A stretch of DNA of 8,787 nucleotides, taken from positions 1 to 8,787 of the forward strand of contig DMNL01000012.1 of NCBI GenBank assembly GCA_003452735.1, given 5' to 3'. This document shows, piece by piece, positions 5,462 through 8,787 of this stretch. Source of the DNA: Spirochaetaceae bacterium (lineage in GTDB: Bacteria > Spirochaetota > Spirochaetia > Treponematales > Rectinemataceae). Within the stretch, counting starts at the first letter, position 1, and the number at the start of each line of letters is the position of its first letter. Under the pieces are notes generated by a model, which had not been told where the DNA came from, did not search any database, and saw nothing but the letters and a program-made list of their open reading frames with translations. Both the position numbers and the translations under genes were made by a program.

Positions 5462-6463
5462 CTAAGCCAGAGAGCGAACTGATTCGCGCTCGACGATTGT
5501 CGTCGAAAAAAGCTCTACTTTCTCTTGCATGTGCCCACGAGCAATCCAATCGCATACTAGATCGGCGCTCTTCTTGCCCATCTCGAAGATCGGCTGACGG
5601 ACAGTGGTTAAGGCAGGAGTCGTAAAGGTAGAAATATCGATATCGTCGAGACCGATTACGCTAACCTCTTCGGGCACCCTAATGCCCGAATCATAAAGCG
5701 CTTTTATCGCTCCTATCGCCAACTCGTCGGTAGCAGCAAACACCGCCGTCATGGGCAATTTCCTAGTCAATAGTGTTATCATACCCGAGCGGCCAGCCTC
5801 GGGGTTGTAGGAAGGAACGCGAACCATGAGCTCTGGATTGCAAGGAATGCCGTGTGCCTTGAGTGCTTGTCGATAGCCTTCCTCTCGCTGTTTGCCAAAA
5901 CTGAAATGCCCTCCTGTAATGAGCCCGATATTGCGATGTCCTCTCTGTATAAGGTATTCGGTCGCCAGAGCAGCGGAAGCCTCTTCTTCTATGTGAACCG
6001 CAGGAAAATCGAATTGATCCTTTTCGAAGGTGCAGAGCGCTACAGGTAAGCCCCTCTCTTGGATATGTTGATAGACCGCTGGGCTATAGAGCTCATGGAT
6101 GAATATAATGCCATCTAGTGTCTCGCTCTTGAGGCGGCGCAGAAATGCTTGTTCGCTGGCTTCAGACCATCGAATGAAAAAGAACTGGGTTTTATAACCT
6201 CGCTGCTCAAGAAAGAATTCCATCGAAGCAAAGAGCTGCCTCTGAAACATATTGAACAGATGAGGGATAACCACGCCAATCGTAAAGCTTCTCTTGAGTA
6301 CCATAGACCGCGCTACATTGTTCTGCACGTATCCTTTTTCTTTGACAATGCTGAGCACGCGTTGGCGTACCTCATCGCGCACATATTCTCTTTCGTTTAG
6401 GACGCGCGAAACGGTAGAAGGTGAGACGCCAGCAAGTCTGGCAATATCTTTGATGCTAGTCAT
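5462..6463 (-). CDS. LacI-family transcriptional regulator
   Basis: A 333-residue LacI/GalR-type repressor of normal length. The N-terminal helix-turn-helix is IKDIARLAGVSPSTVSRVLN (4-23), followed by the hinge helix NNVARSMVLKRS (48-59) and a periplasmic-binding-protein-like effector domain starting at IGVVIPHLF. Family marks in the effector domain include EGYRQAL (195-201), ATDELAIGAIKAL (244-256) and GLDDIDISTFTTPALTTVRQP (271-291, conserved dimer and effector region). At the hinge position normally occupied by leucine (ARSL) there is methionine M54. The ligand cannot be read from sequence; the divergent FHS permease suggests a sugar. It probably represses itself and perhaps the permease through the palindrome at 6482-6495. 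No good ribosome site precedes the ATG: AGAGG is 14 nt away. A TATGAT seven bases before the ATG hints at a leaderless or near-leaderless message. Confidence 0.92.
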   Translation of the reverse strand: MTSIKDIARLAGVSPSTVSRVLNEREYVRDEVRQRVLSIVKEKGYVQNNVARSMVLKRSFTIGVVIPHLFNMFQRQLFASMEFFLEQRGYKTQFFFIRWSEASEQAFLRRLKSETLDGIIFIHELYSPAVYQHIQERGLPVALCTFEKDQFDFPAVHIEEEASAALATEYLIQRGHRNIGLITGGHFSFGKQREEGYRQALKAHGIPCNPELMVRVPSYNPEAGRSGMITLLTRKLPMTAVFAATDELAIGAIKALYDSGIRVPEEVSVIGLDDIDISTFTTPALTTVRQPIFEMGKKSADLVCDWIARGHMQEKVELFSTTIVERESVRSLA

Positions 6464-6470
6464 TTATTTT

Positions 6471-6476
6471 ATCATA
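6471..6476 (-). promoter_or_regulatory. Possible -10 box of lacI
   Basis: TATGAT on the minus strand, 7 nt before the lacI ATG. No convincing -35 is found at 16-18 bp (candidates TAGATG or AGATGA), so the promoter is weak or atypical. Confidence 0.35.
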
Positions 6477-6481
6477 GCCTC

Positions 6482-6495
6482 TGAAAAGGTTTTCA
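6482..6495. promoter_or_regulatory. LacI-family operator-like palindrome
   Basis: TGAAAA-GG-TTTTCA is an inverted repeat with 6-bp arms that fits the LacI-family (cre-like, TGnAAnCGnTTnCA) pattern except that the central CG is GG. It lies 19 bp before the lacI start, just upstream of the possible -10 box, and 111 bp before the MFS gene. Autorepression of lacI is the likely use. Confidence 0.6.
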
Positions 6496-6532
6496 TCTAG
6501 AGATTATGCTTAGGGCTTGTTCGACAAATTTT

Positions 6533-6553
6533 GGCGAAACCAATCGCATCGCC
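6533..6553. repeat. Inverted repeat in the lacI-MFS intergenic region
   Basis: GGCGA (6533-6537) and TCGCC (6549-6553) are separated by 11 bp. The centre-to-centre arm spacing is about 1.5 helical turns. It could be an accessory site upstream of the MFS promoter, but arms this short also arise by chance. Confidence 0.3.
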
Positions 6554-6568
6554 GTCTTTAGCCTCTTA

Positions 6569-6598
6569 TTGACGACGACTGAACGAATATCGCACAAT
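6569..6598 (+). promoter_or_regulatory. Possible promoter of the MFS-acylphosphatase unit
   Basis: TTGACG (-35, 6569-6574), 18-bp spacer, CACAAT (-10, 6593-6598). The -35 is good and the -10 poor, as for a promoter needing help or giving low expression. The ATG is 8 nt past the -10 box, so the leader would be one or two bases long. Confidence 0.4.
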
Positions 6599-6606
6599 GT
6601 AGCATC

Positions 6607-7815
6607 ATGCTTGTCGAAAAACGCTTTTTGCCCCTCTACATAAGCCTCTTTAGTATCTTTGCCTTGTTTGGTATTTCCATGACAGTCATAGGAGCAACGC
6701 TTCCAAAAATTTTTGCAGAATTCGGCTGGTCTTATATGACTGCGGGAATAGTTATAGCTGCGGGTTCGATTGGATATTTCCTATCGAGCTATCTTGCGGG
6801 AATCCTTTTCCCGTTCCTTGGGATCCGCCTAACAATTTCCCTATCGCTGATCCTTATTTGTTGTGGACTAGAACTCTTCGCCAGAACCCCTATCGCGTGG
6901 CTCAACATGATGCTCTACTTTATAATTGGAGTAGGTCAGGGTGGAATCGAAATTGCGGTAGACTGGGCGGTACTTCGCATGGAAGGTCCTGGAGGCGGAA
7001 AGGCTATGAGCCTAATGCATGGTGCTTTTTCAATTGGAGCCGTAGTTGGACCTCTTATAATAGCTATCTTGATAAGCGCTAACTTGGAGTGGACTCTTGT
7101 ATACCGGATCATAGGCATATTATTTATTGGCCTAGCAATTTTTATGCAATTTATGCCTTTAAGATTCCTTGGCAAAGACAGGGCACGCATAACCAATAGA
7201 TCGAGGCGTGATCTTTTTCAGCAGTCGATTTATTGGCTTGGATTTTTTGCCTTGTTTGTCTATGTAGGAGTGGAACTTGGTATCTCTAACTGGATTGCAG
7301 AATATTTTGTGAGTGTTTTCAAAGCCCCCATACCTACGGGCTCCTTTATGGTCTCTCTATTCTGGGCTGGGCTGCTAATGGGGCGTTTCGGAATTCCAAT
7401 AATTCAGAAATCAATTAAAAGAGAAAAAATTTTGATAGCTCTATCGACACTGATGGCCATTTCTTTGATCGCTTTCAATATAATCGGTTTTATTGGAGAT
7501 GGAAGGATTGCGAGTGCGGTCGCTGGTATTATGGTTATTTTTGCTGGTTTTGGTTGCTCTATTATCTATCCTACCATAATGAGTATTATTGGTGATTCTT
7601 TCCCTCAAGCTCAAAGCGAGGCCGTAGGTTTTGCAGCAATGGGTGGTGGCATAGGTGGATTTTTATTTCCATACATGATGTCGGCTATCTCGACAGGGTG
7701 GGGAATTCGTACAGGCTTTGCAATTTATGCATTCTTTTCGCTTCTTATGGTCGTTCTCAATATCTTGCTTGTGCGCGCCCAAGAGCAAAAAAGTAATAGT
7801 ATATCGGAGCTTTGA
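6607..7815 (+). CDS. MFS permease, FHS (fucose/glucose-type) sugar transporter family
   Basis: A 402-residue integral inner-membrane protein with about 12 hydrophobic segments in two halves, separated by a basic cytoplasmic loop (about 186-204, KDRARITNRSRRD). Segments resembling the FHS branch of MFS sugar/proton symporters include LMHGAFSIGAVVGPLI (136-151), YVGVELGISNWIAEYF (219-234), SLFWAGLLMGRFG (250-262) and GFGCSIIYPTIMS (314-326). E116 and D119 in IEIAVDW and E223 in GVELG are membrane-embedded acidic residues that could take part in proton coupling or sugar binding. The substrate is unknown; the divergent LacI-type regulator supports a sugar or sugar derivative. There is no Shine-Dalgarno before the ATG, and the closest upstream ATG (6597) is followed at once by a stop. 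Acylphosphatase follows 24 bp later, probably on the same transcript. Confidence 0.87.
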   Translation: MLVEKRFLPLYISLFSIFALFGISMTVIGATLPKIFAEFGWSYMTAGIVIAAGSIGYFLSSYLAGILFPFLGIRLTISLSLILICCGLELFARTPIAWLNMMLYFIIGVGQGGIEIAVDWAVLRMEGPGGGKAMSLMHGAFSIGAVVGPLIIAILISANLEWTLVYRIIGILFIGLAIFMQFMPLRFLGKDRARITNRSRRDLFQQSIYWLGFFALFVYVGVELGISNWIAEYFVSVFKAPIPTGSFMVSLFWAGLLMGRFGIPIIQKSIKREKILIALSTLMAISLIAFNIIGFIGDGRIASAVAGIMVIFAGFGCSIIYPTIMSIIGDSFPQAQSEAVGFAAMGGGIGGFLFPYMMSAISTGWGIRTGFAIYAFFSLLMVVLNILLVRAQEQKSNSISEL

Positions 7816-7826
7816 CTTATATAGGA

Positions 7827-7833
7827 TAGGAAG
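7827..7833 (+). promoter_or_regulatory. Ribosome binding site of acylphosphatase
   Basis: TAGGAAG, 6 nt before the ATG at 7840; supports the start. Confidence 0.55.
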
Positions 7834-7839
7834 CGTAGC

Positions 7840-8112
7840 ATGAAAGCATTTCATGCGATAATAAAGGGCGAAGTCCAAGGCGTTGGCTTTCGTATGTCCG
7901 CGGTGATTCGTGCTGAGAGATTAGGGTTAAAAGGCTGGGTACGAAATAACGAGGATGGTGATGTGGAAGTATGGGCAGAGGGCGAACCTGAAGCCCTAGA
8001 GCAGTTCTATTCTTGGCTTCAGGTGGGTCCTGCTGCGGCGCGTGTCGATCAAGTCCTAAAGACCGATGAGGTGCCAAGGGGCAACTACACAAGGTTTTCG
8101 GTAGCCTTCTGA
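7840..8112 (+). CDS. acyP: Acylphosphatase
   Basis: A 90-residue protein with the full length and fold signature of common-type acylphosphatase, a small cytosolic enzyme that hydrolyses acyl phosphates such as acetyl phosphate or carbamoyl phosphate. The phosphate-binding loop GEVQGVGFR (10-18) contains the catalytic arginine R18, and GWVRNNEDGDVEVWAEG (32-48) contains the catalytic asparagine N36. It starts 24 bp after the MFS stop with a ribosome site, so co-transcription is likely, though a functional tie with transport is not evident. No break or missing residue. Confidence 0.95.
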   Translation: MKAFHAIIKGEVQGVGFRMSAVIRAERLGLKGWVRNNEDGDVEVWAEGEPEALEQFYSWLQVGPAAARVDQVLKTDEVPRGNYTRFSVAF

Positions 8113-8202
8113 TTATTCCTATTGCCAAGGTTTGATGTAGCTCTGTTTTTTGAGGAACATTTGAGATTAAGGTTAGAACAATATGCCGTAATTTAAAATA
8201 TG

Positions 8203-8787
8203 TCAAAGATTCTGAACACTACTCAGATATTGCAAAAGCCCGCTAAGGAGCATATCGATCGCAATTGCGGTCAACACCAAACCCATAAGTCTCTCGATTG
8301 CCGAAAGAGCCCTTGGGCCAAGCCACTCTTTCAATTTGTTCGACATAAAAAACGCTACCATCGTTACCAGAATAGCTATGAATATCGCTCCAACCCATTC
8401 AAGCGCCCGCGAAGGATCGGACTTCATCAAGAGCATTACATAGGTAATGGCGCTTGGCCCTGCAATCAATGGAATTGCAACAGGCACAATAAATGGCTCG
8501 CCCTCGATTTCATCTTCGACAAGCTTCCCGCCAGTTCCTGGGAAAATCATGTTCAGAGCAATCAAAAAAAGGATTACCCCACCCGATATACGCAAGATAT
8601 CATCCGATAGATTCAGAGCGCTTAAGAATATCTCACCAAAGAAAAGAAATCCCACCAAAACCAGAAAAGCGATGAGACACTCGCGCAAGATTACCTCCGG
8701 ACGACGTTCCTTAGGTACATGCCTCAAGGATGCAATAAAAAGGGGAATATTCCCTAAAGGATCGGTAATTAGAATGAGCAGGATTGT
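8203..8787 (-). CDS. MarC/UPF0056-family inner membrane protein (5' end outside window)
   Basis: The frame stays open to the right edge, giving 194 residues; the true N-terminus, probably another 10-20 residues, is outside. The fragment begins in the first membrane helix and contains the family motif ITDPLGNIPLF (7-17). The second half has the related motif FIVPVAIPLIAGPSAIT (99-115). Six membrane helices are expected for MarC proteins; five more than the first can be traced, ending with the segment IERLMGLVLTAIAIDMLLSGL. The family was first linked to multiple antibiotic resistance in E. coli, but that link was later withdrawn, and the molecular function is not known. An internal TTG at 8727 is not the start, since the conserved motif lies upstream of it. 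The gene converges with acylphosphatase across a 90-bp gap in which I see no clear terminator. Confidence 0.9.
   Translation of the reverse strand, partial: TILLILITDPLGNIPLFIASLRHVPKERRPEVILRECLIAFLVLVGFLFFGEIFLSALNLSDDILRISGGVILFLIALNMIFPGTGGKLVEDEIEGEPFIVPVAIPLIAGPSAITYVMLLMKSDPSRALEWVGAIFIAILVTMVAFFMSNKLKEWLGPRALSAIERLMGLVLTAIAIDMLLSGLLQYLSSVQNL

Noticed and set aside
8113..8202. Terminator between convergent acylphosphatase and MarC genes
   Set aside because: There is a T6 run, but no stem of useful length before it on either strand.
7817..8206. Minus-strand open frame of 129 codons opposite acylphosphatase
   Set aside because: Acylphosphatase has both catalytic motifs and a ribosome site; the opposite frame has no recognisable features.
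8200..8610. Plus-strand open frame of 136 codons opposite the MarC gene
   Set aside because: The reverse strand encodes a clear MarC membrane protein; this frame is a shadow.
8725..8727. TTG as the start of the MarC gene
   Set aside because: The conserved ITDPLGNIPLF motif is encoded upstream in the same frame up to the window edge, so the gene is truncated by the window.

Overview
The window (8787 bp, roughly mid-40s %GC by eye) looks like a gene-dense stretch of a bacterial chromosome from an anaerobe. The anaerobic lifestyle is suggested by a glycyl radical enzyme, a class destroyed by oxygen. The zinc-binding protein ZnuA has an export signal without a lipobox cysteine, so it is probably a soluble periplasmic protein, which points to a diderm envelope. 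The overall style would fit a fermentative spirochaete (Spirochaetota), but that is a low-confidence impression; there is no rRNA or other phylogenetic marker here. I see no mobile element, tRNA, rRNA or CRISPR array, and no gene-free stretch over 300 bp.

Layout. (1) 1-1002 (+): the C-terminal part of a glycyl radical enzyme most like trans-4-hydroxy-L-proline dehydratase (HypD), cut by the window edge. (2) 1109-5291 (-): a probable five-gene operon read right to left: znuA (binding protein), znuC (ATPase), znuB (permease), a Fur-family regulator best called Zur, and a SpoU/TrmH-type RNA methyltransferase. (3) 5462-6463 (-): a LacI-family regulator, divergent from (4) 6607-7815 (+), an FHS-type MFS sugar permease, followed by (5) 7840-8112 (+), acylphosphatase. 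(6) 8203-8787 (-): a MarC-family membrane protein, open at the right edge.

How the parts work together. The znu genes encode a high-affinity zinc importer and its likely repressor. In front of znuA is a textbook promoter (TTGCAG, 17 bp, TATATT) placed so that transcription should begin at or next to the A of the znuA ATG. A perfect Fur-family-type inverted repeat (TTGCAAAT-C-ATTTGCAA) sits exactly over that start codon, and a degenerate second copy covers the -35 box, 40 bp away centre to centre. The simplest reading is a leaderless, Zur-repressed and autoregulated zinc-uptake operon. The LacI/MFS pair forms a separate regulator-transporter unit; a LacI-type operator (TGAAAAGGTTTTCA) lies in the divergent intergenic region, just upstream of lacI.

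Across the window, genes that head transcripts (znuA, lacI, the MFS gene) lack a well-placed Shine-Dalgarno sequence, whereas genes inside operons (znuC, zur, the methyltransferase, acylphosphatase) have one. No wholly new multi-gene system is evident. The points most worth checking are the operator over the znuA start codon, the leaderless pattern, a cluster of GAGCTCG palindromes between znuB and zur, and a small in-frame duplication in the methyltransferase.
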